DNA from: Bacteroidales bacterium
GTDB taxonomy: Bacteria > Bacteroidota > Bacteroidia > Bacteroidales > Bacteroidaceae
Reading direction: 5' to 3'
Assembly (NCBI GenBank): GCA_004557185.1
Contig: SFEP01000078.1
Span: 1-9,094, forward strand
Length of the DNA: 9,094 nt
Shown here in pieces: positions 1-6,944 of the stretch. Made by a program: the position numbers and the translations under genes. How positions within the stretch are numbered: the stretch's first letter is position 1; every line of letters begins with the position of its first letter. The notes beneath the pieces were generated by a model. The model worked only from the letters and a program-made list of their open reading frames with translations, did no database searches and was not told where the DNA came from.

Positions 1-559
1 TGCTGCAATCAGCAAAGCAGAAATCTCCCAAACTCGTGACGGAGTTGGGAATGGTGATGGAGGTCAAACTGCTGCAACCATAGAAGCAGCGGTCTCCCAA
101 ACTCGTGACGGAGTTGGGAATTTGGCTGTTTTTGCATCCTGCTATTAATTCATTGGTAGAGGAATGAATAATTGCATTGCAATCTTCTCTTGAATCATAT
201 ACTGGATTAGCCGCATCCACCACCATGCGTTCAAGGCTGCTGCAATCAGCGAAGCAGCCAGTTCCCAAACTCGTGACGGAGTTGGGAATGGTGATGGCGG
301 TCAAACTGCTGCAACCAGCGAAGCAGTCATCTCCCAAACTCGTGACGGAATATGTGACGCCATTATAAGTCACTGTTTCAGGAATCACTACGTCACCGGA
401 GTATTCATCATCATCCCAGTAATTGTCTCCCTTAAAAGTGACTGTAGCCGTCTTGTTGGCTGCATCCAAATTGTAGAAAATTCCATCTACCTCTGCGTCA
501 TGAGCCCGGGCAGAAAGGGAAAGACATAAAAGGGTAAGGAGTAAAAAGTATTTTTTCAT
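1..559 (-). CDS. BspA-like leucine-rich-repeat secreted protein, N-terminal part (runs off left edge)
   Basis: This minus-strand reading frame starts at the ATG complementary to 557-559 and stays open to the window edge, so about 186 residues are visible and the C-terminus is missing. It begins MKKYFLLLTLLCLSLSARA, a clear Sec signal peptide with a probable cut after ARA. A short strand-rich lead-in follows (DGIFYNLDAANKTATVTF), then LRR_5/BspA-type repeats of 23 residues with the pattern IPNSVTSLG..CF..CSSLT. A 33-residue insert (NPVYDSREDCNAI...LIAGCKN) interrupts them, which is characteristic of BspA-like proteins. Such proteins are cell-surface or secreted and often act in adhesion; the ligand here cannot be told. 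The usual alanine of the repeat (..AF..C) is cysteine here (CF). The gene is visibly less GC-rich than its neighbours. The family call is firm; the role is inferred. Confidence 0.88.
   Translation of the reverse strand, partial: MKKYFLLLTLLCLSLSARAHDAEVDGIFYNLDAANKTATVTFKGDNYWDDDEYSGDVVIPETVTYNGVTYSVTSLGDDCFAGCSSLTAITIPNSVTSLGTGCFADCSSLERMVVDAANPVYDSREDCNAIIHSSTNELIAGCKNSQIPNSVTSLGDRCFYGCSSLTSITIPNSVTSLGDFCFADCS
26..349 (-). repeat. Near-identical LRR-coding DNA repeats inside the BspA-like gene
   Basis: A 25-base block (TCCCAAACTCGTGACGGAGT plus TGGGA on the plus strand) occurs at 26-50, 95-119 and 263-287, and its first 18 bases recur at 332-349. Spacings are 69, 168 and 69 bases, that is 23, 56 and 23 codons, so all copies stay in frame. 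Each full block is also an imperfect palindrome: CCCAAACTC pairs with GAGTTGGG with one bulged A. The matching encoded peptide is IPNSVTSLG. Near-identity at the nucleotide level suggests recent duplication or gene conversion of repeats. Confidence 0.85.
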
Positions 560-776
560 GTGAATAAAAATTAGGATGTGCAACCATTCATTGGCCAAAT
601 GAGCAACGCCAAAGCCGAGAGGATTTGAGCGATGCCATGGCGAGAAAAGGTCGGATGAAATCCAACGAATGCGTGTCCGCCACCGGTTTCGTCAAAATGT
701 TTGTACGCATTCTAACCTGTTGCAAAAATAGAGTATTATCATCATACTTTCATTACGACACAGCCTCAAATTTCTT
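560..776. other. Intergenic stretch upstream of the LRR gene
   Basis: No credible gene is seen here. The 207-base frame starting at 625 on the plus strand has no recognisable motif, runs into the repeat element and is treated as chance. The stretch contains the LRR leader region and the weak promoter candidate at 723-730. The rest shows no clear structure. Confidence 0.5.
723..730 (-). promoter_or_regulatory. Possible -7 element for the LRR gene
   Basis: On the minus strand this reads TATTTTTG, a match to the Bacteroidetes -7 consensus TAnnTTTG. It lies about 165 bases upstream of the LRR start codon, which would leave a long untranslated leader. No convincing TTG -33 element is seen 19-21 bases further upstream, so this is a weak call. 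Confidence 0.3.
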
Positions 777-892
777 CCACGGCGGCCTGTTTTTACGGCC
801 CGCCGCCCCGCTGAAAATAGATGCTACGTAAAAAAGTTTACGAACGACGTGATTTTTTTTACGAACGACGTGATATTTTTTACGTAGCATCT
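777..892. repeat. Dispersed inverted-repeat element, copy A
   Basis: A GC-rich 42-base left part (777-818) leads into a 74-base core (819-892). The core is bounded by a perfect 17-bp inverted repeat: AGATGCTACGTAAAAAA at 819-835 and its complement at 876-892. The 40-base interior holds two copies of TTTACGAACGACGTGAT at 837-853 and 858-874, period 21. Copy B at 8919-9034 aligns over all 116 bases without a gap and with 11 mismatches counted by hand. It sits 3' of priA and 5' of the LRR gene. There is no transposase and no obvious target-site duplication. It could be a MITE-like element, a REP-like element or a bidirectional transcription stop; I cannot tell which. Confidence 0.85.
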
Positions 893-1002
893 GTTGTCGG
901 CAACTTCCCTGCGCAGCCTGCATGCAGCACCTGAGCCGTTGGCCATTTGCAGCTATAGGGAAATGCGCGATGATGATAGGTACAAAGAGGACATTCCAAA
1001 GT
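893..1002. other. Short region 3' of priA with two small palindromes
   Basis: Between the priA stop and copy A lie two adjacent palindromes, CTGCGCAG (909-916) and CTGCATGCAG (918-927), and a small GTTG/CAAC hairpin at 893-904. No U-rich tract makes a classic terminator for priA, although these could contribute to 3'-end formation. No gene is seen. Confidence 0.35.
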
Positions 1003-3489
1003 CTACAGCGGGTCGGCGTCGTAGTAGAGCGTGAGGCTGCGGTAGGGGGGCTGGGCGCAAAGGTGCTCCTGGGTGAGCAGCAGGGTGCGGCGCACGGCAT
1101 AAGGGTTGGCGTCGGCAGGCACCTTGAGCAAGAGCTTGCGTATGTAGAAGAGGTTGACGCGGCTCACCTCGGGCTTGTCAGGCCCCAGGAGCGCAGCGCC
1201 GAAGTGCGGGCGCAGCAGGGCCGCCAGTTCGTGGGCCGCGTGTGCTACGACGGTGGCGTCGCGGTGCTTGAGGTAAATGTCGATGAGGCGGCCGCAGGGC
1301 GGAAAGCCGTATGCCTCGCGTTCGGCCATTTCGTGAGCGTAGAAGGCGGCGCTGTCGCCCGTGGCCACCTGCTGCACCACGGGCAGGTCGGCCTGCCGTG
1401 TTTGCAGCACCACCAGTCCGCGTGCGCCGCGCCGTCCGGCGCGTCCCGCCACCTGCATCATGAGGTGGAAGGCCCGTTCGTGCGCCCTGAAGTCGGGGGC
1501 GTTGAGCTGCTGGTCGGCGTTGACGATGCCCACCACCTGCACGCGGTCGAAGTCGAGCCCTTTGGTCACCATCTGCGTGCCGATGAGCAGGTTCGTTTCG
1601 CCTTGCTGAAAGCGGCGTATGATGTCCTCGTGGGCCGAGCGGGCACGGGTGGTGTCGAGGTCCATGCGGGCAATGCGAGCCGAGGGGAATATGCGTTGCG
1701 CCTCCTCCTCAATTTTCTGCGTGCCGTAGCCCACGTCGCGCAACTCCGTGTGCTGGCACTGCGGGCATTGGTGCGGCACGCTGAAGGTGCTGCCGCAGTA
1801 GTGGCACACCAGCATGCCCGTGGCCCGATGGTAGGTGAGCGACACGTCGCACCGGGTGCAGCGTGGCGTCCAGCCGCAGGCATGGCAACTGATGACGGGG
1901 GCGTAGCCGCGGCGGTTGATGAAGAGTATGGCCTGCTGCCCCTCGTCGAGCGCCTGCCGCACGGCGTCGGTGAGCACAGGCGAGAAGGGCGTGGTCATGA
2001 GCTTCTTGCGCCGCAACTCCTTGACGTCGGCCACCACGATGCGGGGCAGCTGCACGCCGGAGTAGCGCGTGGTGAGCGAGGCCAGCCCGTATTTTCCCTC
2101 CTTCACGCGGCTGTAAGTCTCCATCGAGGGTGTAGCCGTGCCGAGCAGCGTTCGGGCACCGTGCAGGTGGGCCAGCATGATGGCTGCGTCGCGGCCGTTG
2201 TAGCGCGGGGCGGGGTCGGCCTGCTTGTAGCTCGTTTCGTGCTCCTCGTCGACAATGACCAACTGCAGGTTGCTGAAGGGCAGCCACAGCGCCGAGCGTG
2301 CGCCGAGCACCAGGGGCAGCGCATCGGGGCCCGCCTGCCGTTGCCACAGTTCGGTGCGCTCGGCGTCGGGAAACTTGGAGTGATACACCGCCATTTGCGC
2401 ACCGAAGACGCGGGCCAAGCGGCTTGTGAGTTGCGTGGTGAGGGCAATTTCGGGCACAAGGTAGAGCACCTGTCCGCCCGCCGCCAGCACCTCGGCGATG
2501 AGGTGCATGTAAATCTCCGTTTTGCCGCTGGCCGTCACGCCGAAGAGCAGGCACACGGGTTTTGAGTGCCATTGCCGTCGCAAGGTTTCGAGGGCCTGCT
2601 GCTGCGGCTGGCTGAGCGGTCGCGGCCCCATGCCGGGCATGGCGTGGCCGTAGGGACGCAGGCGCGGCACCTCGTAGTCGTAGGTTTGCAGCACGCCAGC
2701 CTTGCGCAGTTGTGCCAGTGCTGCGGTGGCCCCCGCCTCGCCCTGTGTGAGGGCGCGCACCGCCACCTCCTTCAGCAGTGCGGGGTTGTGCAGCGTGAGT
2801 GCGGCGGGAGCCTCGGCCAGGTCGAGGTAGCGCAAGAGCAGCGCCTGCTGGGCCGGTTTGCGCTGCAGGTGGTCGAGCAGGTGCTGCGCCGCGTCGTCGG
2901 TGAAAGGCTCGCACACCAGGCGCACATGCTTCACGGTGCGAGGGGTGAAGCGCGAGCCCATGGGTTCGCTCAGCTGCAGCACTCCCTGCTGCATGAGGCG
3001 GCGCACGCAGGGCAGCAGATTTTTCACACCCAAACGTTTCTGCAGCGCATCCACCTTCACCGCCTCGCCGGCCGGCATGGCCTGCACCACGCGAAGGTCG
3101 TTGCCGCGCAGGTCGAGGGCCTCGGTGTCGCAGTCGTCGGTCAGGCGCACCATGGTCTCGCTCTCGGGTAGCATGCCGCCGGGCAGGGCGGCGCGCATCA
3201 CCTCGCCTTGGGTGCACAGGTAGTAGCGGCTCGCCCACTGCCACAGTTCTATCTGGCGGGGCAGCACCACGGGCGCGCTGTCGAGGCACTCCTCAATGGG
3301 TTTCACCTCTACGGTGGGCTCCACGTCGCTGCCCGGCACGCGCACCACCAGCCCCGTGTAGCGCTTGTGGCGGCCACAGGGCACACTGACGCGCATGCCC
3401 GCCCTGAGCTGGGCGGCCATTTCGTGGGGCACACTGTAGGTGAAAGCGCCGGGGGTGGCCAGCGGCAGGAGAACGTCGGCTGTGAGCAT
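1003..3489 (-). CDS. priA: Primosomal protein N' (replication restart helicase PriA)
   Basis: 828 residues, complete from the ATG at 3489 to a TAG at 1003-1005. PriA is the cytoplasmic 3'-5' superfamily 2 DNA helicase that recognises stalled forks and recombination structures and helps reload the replicative helicase. The N-terminal DNA-binding region (about 1-100) is followed by Walker A GVTASGKT (317-324), Walker B DEEH (414-417), GTATPS (450-455) and motif VI QVAGRAGRR (679-687). Between the helicase lobes lie eight zinc-binding cysteines (535, 538, 544, 547, 562, 565, 575, 578), as expected for the two-zinc PriA insert. E. coli PriA is 732 residues; the extra length lies mainly between the N-terminal domain and Walker A. 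The gene lies 36 bases downstream of the pseudouridine synthase on the same strand and is probably co-transcribed with it. No defect is seen. Confidence 0.97.
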   Translation of the reverse strand: MLTADVLLPLATPGAFTYSVPHEMAAQLRAGMRVSVPCGRHKRYTGLVVRVPGSDVEPTVEVKPIEECLDSAPVVLPRQIELWQWASRYYLCTQGEVMRAALPGGMLPESETMVRLTDDCDTEALDLRGNDLRVVQAMPAGEAVKVDALQKRLGVKNLLPCVRRLMQQGVLQLSEPMGSRFTPRTVKHVRLVCEPFTDDAAQHLLDHLQRKPAQQALLLRYLDLAEAPAALTLHNPALLKEVAVRALTQGEAGATAALAQLRKAGVLQTYDYEVPRLRPYGHAMPGMGPRPLSQPQQQALETLRRQWHSKPVCLLFGVTASGKTEIYMHLIAEVLAAGGQVLYLVPEIALTTQLTSRLARVFGAQMAVYHSKFPDAERTELWQRQAGPDALPLVLGARSALWLPFSNLQLVIVDEEHETSYKQADPAPRYNGRDAAIMLAHLHGARTLLGTATPSMETYSRVKEGKYGLASLTTRYSGVQLPRIVVADVKELRRKKLMTTPFSPVLTDAVRQALDEGQQAILFINRRGYAPVISCHACGWTPRCTRCDVSLTYHRATGMLVCHYCGSTFSVPHQCPQCQHTELRDVGYGTQKIEEEAQRIFPSARIARMDLDTTRARSAHEDIIRRFQQGETNLLIGTQMVTKGLDFDRVQVVGIVNADQQLNAPDFRAHERAFHLMMQVAGRAGRRGARGLVVLQTRQADLPVVQQVATGDSAAFYAHEMAEREAYGFPPCGRLIDIYLKHRDATVVAHAAHELAALLRPHFGAALLGPDKPEVSRVNLFYIRKLLLKVPADANPYAVRRTLLLTQEHLCAQPPYRSLTLYYDADPL

Positions 3490-3525
3490 GGGGTGGGGGT
3501 GAGGAAAAAGTGCTTGCGCGGCGCA

Positions 3526-4416
3526 TCAGCGCTCCTTCAGCGCAGCGGCGAAAGCCTTGGGGATGGAAGTTTCAAACTGCATCAGTTCGCCCGTAATGGG
3601 GTGGTAGAAGTGCAGCCGGAAGGCATGCAGTGCGAGGCGGCCTATGGGGTTGTCGCCGTTGCCATATTTCGAGTCGCCGCACACGGGGTGCTGCAGGTCC
3701 TGCAAGTGTACGCGAATTTGGTTTTTGCGTCCCGTTTCCAGTTTCAACTCCACCAGTGAGTGTCGGCCGTTGGTCTGCAGCGTGCGGTAGTGCGTGATGG
3801 CCAGTTTGCCGCCATTGTCAACGGGCGAGGAGTAGGTGACGTAAGCCTTGTTGTCCTTCAGCCAGCTGCGCACGGTGCCCTGTGCAGGCTCCAGCTGGCC
3901 GCTGACAAGGGCAATGTAGCGACGGTCGGTCACGATGTCGTGCCAGTTGTGCTCCAAAATTTGCTCAGCCTCCATCGTCTTGGCATAGACCAACAGGCCC
4001 GAGGTTTCGCGGTCCAGGCGGTGCACAATGTGGGCCTGGCACTTTTGGCGGGTGCGGTGAAAATAGTCGTCGAGCACACGCTTCACGCAGAAGGAGTGGT
4101 GCGACGTGGCCATGGAGAGAATGCCCGGCGCCTTTTCGATGACCACCAGTTGCGGGTCTTCGTAGACGAGTTTTACAAATTTCGAGGTCAGTTCGCCGCG
4201 TGGCTTCTGCTTGGATATTTCCACGCGGTCGCCTGGCTTGAGAGGCAGGTCGAACTGCTTGACGTTTTTCTGATTGACGCGTATGCCGCCGCCGGCCAGA
4301 ATGGCTTTGGCCTTGCTGTGGCTGATGCCGTGCAGCACCTGCTCCACAAAGGGCAGCAGCGTGGTGGCCTCCCTCACGGTGAAGTGGGTGTAGCGTAGCG
4401 ATGATGTGTTGCGCAT
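3526..4416 (-). CDS. RluA-family RNA pseudouridine synthase with S4 domain
   Basis: 296 residues from the ATG at 4414-4416 to a TGA at 3526-3528. The enzyme isomerises uridine to pseudouridine in rRNA or tRNA. Residues about 10-70 form an S4 RNA-binding domain. The catalytic signature HRLDRETSGLL is at 132-142, with the presumed catalytic Asp at 135. The later GRKNQIRVHL segment and the LALHAFRLHF region are also typical of the RluA/RluC/RluD group. The frame can be extended to a TTG codon at 4494, but that codon lies inside the likely -7 promoter element at 4492-4499, so the internal ATG is the better start. The target uridine cannot be deduced, so no gene symbol is given. It is the first gene of a probable two-gene unit with priA. 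Confidence 0.92.
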   Translation of the reverse strand: MRNTSSLRYTHFTVREATTLLPFVEQVLHGISHSKAKAILAGGGIRVNQKNVKQFDLPLKPGDRVEISKQKPRGELTSKFVKLVYEDPQLVVIEKAPGILSMATSHHSFCVKRVLDDYFHRTRQKCQAHIVHRLDRETSGLLVYAKTMEAEQILEHNWHDIVTDRRYIALVSGQLEPAQGTVRSWLKDNKAYVTYSSPVDNGGKLAITHYRTLQTNGRHSLVELKLETGRKNQIRVHLQDLQHPVCGDSKYGNGDNPIGRLALHAFRLHFYHPITGELMQFETSIPKAFAAALKER

Positions 4417-4491
4417 GAGTGCGTTGGCTAAGTGGGTTGAAACTACTGCAGCGCCACTCCACGGCCTTCGCACCGTGCGGGCTGCAAGTTG

Positions 4492-4499
4492 CAAAATTA
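4492..4499 (-). promoter_or_regulatory. Probable -7 promoter element of the pseudouridine synthase/priA unit
   Basis: On the minus strand this reads TAATTTTG, an exact match to TAnnTTTG. Transcription would begin about 70 bases before the ATG at 4416. A TTG -33 element is not seen at the expected distance, so the upstream half is weak. Confidence 0.5.
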
Positions 4500-4539
4500 C
4501 AACCTCGCACGCGTTTCATTTATAAAAGGTGCAGTAAAA

Positions 4540-4570
4540 TTGGTCACGTAGGGCAAAAAACATACCTTTG
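4540..4570 (+). promoter_or_regulatory. Bacteroidetes-type promoter of the envelope gene cluster
   Basis: TTG at 4540-4542 and TACCTTTG at 4563-4570 are separated by 20 bases, an exact fit to the Bacteroidetes primary sigma-factor consensus (TTG, 19-21 bases, TAnnTTTG). The predicted start site near 4577 gives a leader of about 65 bases before the thioredoxin start at 4642. This is the only strong promoter seen in front of the plus-strand cluster. Confidence 0.75.
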
Positions 4571-4641
4571 CACGCCTGCCAGAGTGCTCAATGCTACATC
4601 CATGGCACGGCTGACACGGTAAACTTAATCCTTTTGACCCT

Positions 4642-5145
4642 ATGAAAATGAAAGCCATTCTGCTGACGGGACTCCTCCTGCTCAGCTGCGTGGGAGCCGC
4701 GTATGCACAGCTGCCCGCCATCAAACTCAAGAGCATCGACGGCCGTGAGGTCAGCACCGACACGCTGAACAACAACGGCAAGCCCTTCATCATTTCCTTC
4801 TTTGCCACTTGGTGCAAGCCCTGCAACCGCGAACTCAACGCCATTCACGAGGTCTACGAGGACTGGGTGGAGGAAACGGGCGTGAAGATCTATGCCATCT
4901 CCATCGACGAAGCGCAGAACGTGCAGAGGGTGAAACCCCTCGTCGACGGTTATGGCTGGGAATATGAAGTGCTGCTCGACCCCAACTCCGACTTCCGTCG
5001 CGCCATGGGCGTTCCCCTCATTCCCCACGTATTTGTGATTGACGGCAACGGCAAGGTGGCGCTGAACCGCGGCGGCTACACCGAGGGAGGCGAGGAGCAT
5101 CTCATCGAAGTGGTACGCGAACTCATTGACGGCACCAAGCAATGA
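4642..5145 (+). CDS. TlpA/ResA-like exported thioredoxin-fold protein
   Basis: 167 residues. The N-terminus MKMKAILLTGLLLLSCVGAA followed by YAQ is a Sec signal peptide with a likely cleavage after AYA (residue 22). A thioredoxin fold follows with the active-site motif WCKPC (57-61) in the context ISFFATWCKPCNRE. A later segment, LIPHVFVIDGNGKV, supplies the cis-proline characteristic of TlpA-like proteins. Such proteins work in the periplasm, usually reducing or exchanging disulfides of envelope proteins; the partner here is unknown. An alternative lipoprotein signal (LLSC, Cys 16) is less likely because leucine at -2 fits the lipobox poorly and AYAQ is a good signal-peptidase site. The stop overlaps the next gene's start by 4 bp (ATGA), which implies translational coupling with the barrel gene. 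Confidence 0.9.
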   Translation: MKMKAILLTGLLLLSCVGAAYAQLPAIKLKSIDGREVSTDTLNNNGKPFIISFFATWCKPCNRELNAIHEVYEDWVEETGVKIYAISIDEAQNVQRVKPLVDGYGWEYEVLLDPNSDFRRAMGVPLIPHVFVIDGNGKVALNRGGYTEGGEEHLIEVVRELIDGTKQ

Positions 5146-6920
5146 TAGCCATGAAACGCATCATCACGCTGGCCACCCTGGCTGTGGCCGTGGCTGCAGG
5201 GGCGCAAGCCCAGAGCACCGACAAGGGCGGCAAAATCACCCTGCACGGCACCGTGCAGAGCGACGTGCTCGTGCCGCAGGAGGATAATAAAATCGGGACG
5301 GGTACCTACAAGGACGACGTCCTCACCAACACCTATGCCGAACTCACGCTGCAGAGCAAATACGTGTCGGCCGGCACGCGCTTTGAATACCTTGACCACC
5401 CCATGCCCGGCTACGAAGCCGACTTCAAGGGCTGGGGCGTGCCTTACTTCTACGTCAAGGGCCATTACAAGTGGGCGGAGCTCACGCTGGGCGACTTCTA
5501 CGACCAGTTTGGCTCGGGCCTCGTGTTTCGCACCTATGAGGAGCGCTCCCTGGGCATCGACAACTCACTGCGCGGCGCCCGCCTCGTGCTCAAACCCGGC
5601 AAGGGCGTGAGCATCAAGATGCTGGGCGGCCAGCAGCGCTACTATTGGCACCACCGCAACCTCGACAGCTGCTCGCCCTGGACCTATGGTGCCGACGTGG
5701 AGCTGAGCCTCGACCAATGGTTCAAGGGCCTTGCCGAACACGACACGCGGCTCACCCTCGGCTTCTCGGCAGTGGGCAATAACTACACGGGTAAGGAGGG
5801 CAGCAAAGAAGTGGATAGACCTACGGGCGAAATATACCCTGTGACGGGCGACCCCGTGATGGGCAGCTACAAGCTCAACTGGCCCCACAACGTGCCGGCC
5901 TACGACGTCAGAGCCTCGTTGCAAAAGGGCAACTACAGTTTCCTGGCCGAGTATGCCGTGAAGGGTCACGACCCCTCCAACCGCAACAACTACGTCTACC
6001 AGCACGGCCAGACGCTCCTGCTCTCGGGCTCTTACTCCACCCGTGGCATGAGCATCCTGCTGCAGGCCAAGCGCAGCCAGGACATGGCCTACAGTTCGCG
6101 CCGCAAGCTCCCCAAGGGCACCACCGCCTGCTTCATTAACCACCTGCCGGCCTTCAGCATGCAGCACACGTATGCCCTCGCCGCCCTCTATCCCTACGCC
6201 ACGCAGAACGTGCCCGGCGAGTGGGCCTTCCAGGGCGAGGCATCCTACCTCTTCAAGAAGCGCACCGCGCTGGGTGGAAAATACGGCACGAAGGTGAAGG
6301 TGGCCTTCTCGCACATTCGAGGCATCGACCAGCAGGAAGACGCTACCCACACCAACGAGCCCGGTGGCAACGGTGCCAAGAGCAAATTCTTCAAGATGGG
6401 GCCTGAAACCTACTATCAGGACGTCAACATACAGGTGGACAAGAAGCTGACGAAGAAGTTCAAGCTCAACGGCATGTACTCCTACCAGCGCTACAACCAG
6501 CAAGTGGTCGAGGGCCACGGCACCACCATCAACAGCCACATCGTGGTGCTGGAGGGTAAATACAACCTCAGCCGCAAGCTCACCCTGCGCGGCGAGGCCC
6601 AGTATCTGCACACCAAGCAGGACCAGAAGGACTGGTGGTATGGCTTGCTCGAACTCTCGGTGCTCCCCAACCTCATGTTCACCGTCAGCGACCAGTTCAA
6701 TGCCCACGTGCCCACCTTCATGGACAACGGCGCCGTCGACACCAATGCCCCGACGCACAAGGAGCACTACCTGCTCGGCTCCGTCACCTTCACGCACAAG
6801 TCGCACCGCCTGCAGGTAAGCTACGGCAAGACGCGCGCCGGCTACAACTGCTCGGGTGGCGTGTGCCGCTTCGTGCCAGCCTCGAAGGGCGTGCAGGCAT
6901 CCTATACTTTCGTATTCTGA
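5142..6920 (+). CDS. DUF6029-type predicted outer-membrane beta-barrel protein
   Basis: 592 residues from the ATG overlapping the thioredoxin stop. A second ATG at 5151 starts MKRIITLATLAVAVAAGAQA, which is the actual signal peptide core, so the true start could be either. After cleavage near residue 24 the chain shows alternating hydrophobic/polar strands throughout and ends in an aromatic strand, ASYTFVF, as expected for a BAM-inserted barrel. The segment around 117-147 (LGDFYDQFGSGLVFRTYEER, then SLGIDNSLRGARL) resembles the conserved core of Bacteroidales DUF6029 proteins; this match is from memory. Cysteines are few: 177, 330, and a close pair at 570 and 575 (YNCSGGVCRF) near the C-terminus. 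The function of the family is unknown. Coupling to a thioredoxin gene suggests that its cysteines may be redox-handled. The next gene starts 24 bases later. Confidence 0.8.
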   Translation: MIAMKRIITLATLAVAVAAGAQAQSTDKGGKITLHGTVQSDVLVPQEDNKIGTGTYKDDVLTNTYAELTLQSKYVSAGTRFEYLDHPMPGYEADFKGWGVPYFYVKGHYKWAELTLGDFYDQFGSGLVFRTYEERSLGIDNSLRGARLVLKPGKGVSIKMLGGQQRYYWHHRNLDSCSPWTYGADVELSLDQWFKGLAEHDTRLTLGFSAVGNNYTGKEGSKEVDRPTGEIYPVTGDPVMGSYKLNWPHNVPAYDVRASLQKGNYSFLAEYAVKGHDPSNRNNYVYQHGQTLLLSGSYSTRGMSILLQAKRSQDMAYSSRRKLPKGTTACFINHLPAFSMQHTYALAALYPYATQNVPGEWAFQGEASYLFKKRTALGGKYGTKVKVAFSHIRGIDQQEDATHTNEPGGNGAKSKFFKMGPETYYQDVNIQVDKKLTKKFKLNGMYSYQRYNQQVVEGHGTTINSHIVVLEGKYNLSRKLTLRGEAQYLHTKQDQKDWWYGLLELSVLPNLMFTVSDQFNAHVPTFMDNGAVDTNAPTHKEHYLLGSVTFTHKSHRLQVSYGKTRAGYNCSGGVCRFVPASKGVQASYTFVF

Positions 6921-6944
6921 CAACACATATTTATTGACTGATAC

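Noticed and set aside
625..831. Small plus-strand gene of 68 codons
   Set aside because: It has no recognisable motif, runs into the repeat element, and no promoter was noticed in front of it.
819..892. Invertible promoter or recombinase switch
   Set aside because: Only 40 bases lie between the inverted repeats, they contain no promoter motif, and there is no recombinase gene in the window.
922..2565. Long plus-strand open frame of 547 codons
   Set aside because: It lies antisense to priA in GC-rich DNA, shows no family motif, and priA carries every helicase and zinc motif.
1709..3289. 526-codon minus-strand frame overlapping priA
   Set aside because: It is a frame-shifted shadow of priA, composed mostly of Arg, Ala and Pro.
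3526..4494. Longer TTG-start version of the pseudouridine synthase
   Set aside because: The TTG falls inside the likely -7 promoter element and the extra 26 residues do not resemble the family; the ATG at 4416 is better.
4642..4689. Lipoprotein signal in the TlpA-like protein
   Set aside because: LLSC has leucine at -2, a poor lipobox, while AYAQ a few residues later is a good signal peptidase I site.
5565..6926. Long minus-strand open frame of 453 codons
   Set aside because: It is antisense to the barrel gene, is rich in Val/Ala/Gly/His as expected of a GC-rich shadow, and has no recognisable domain.
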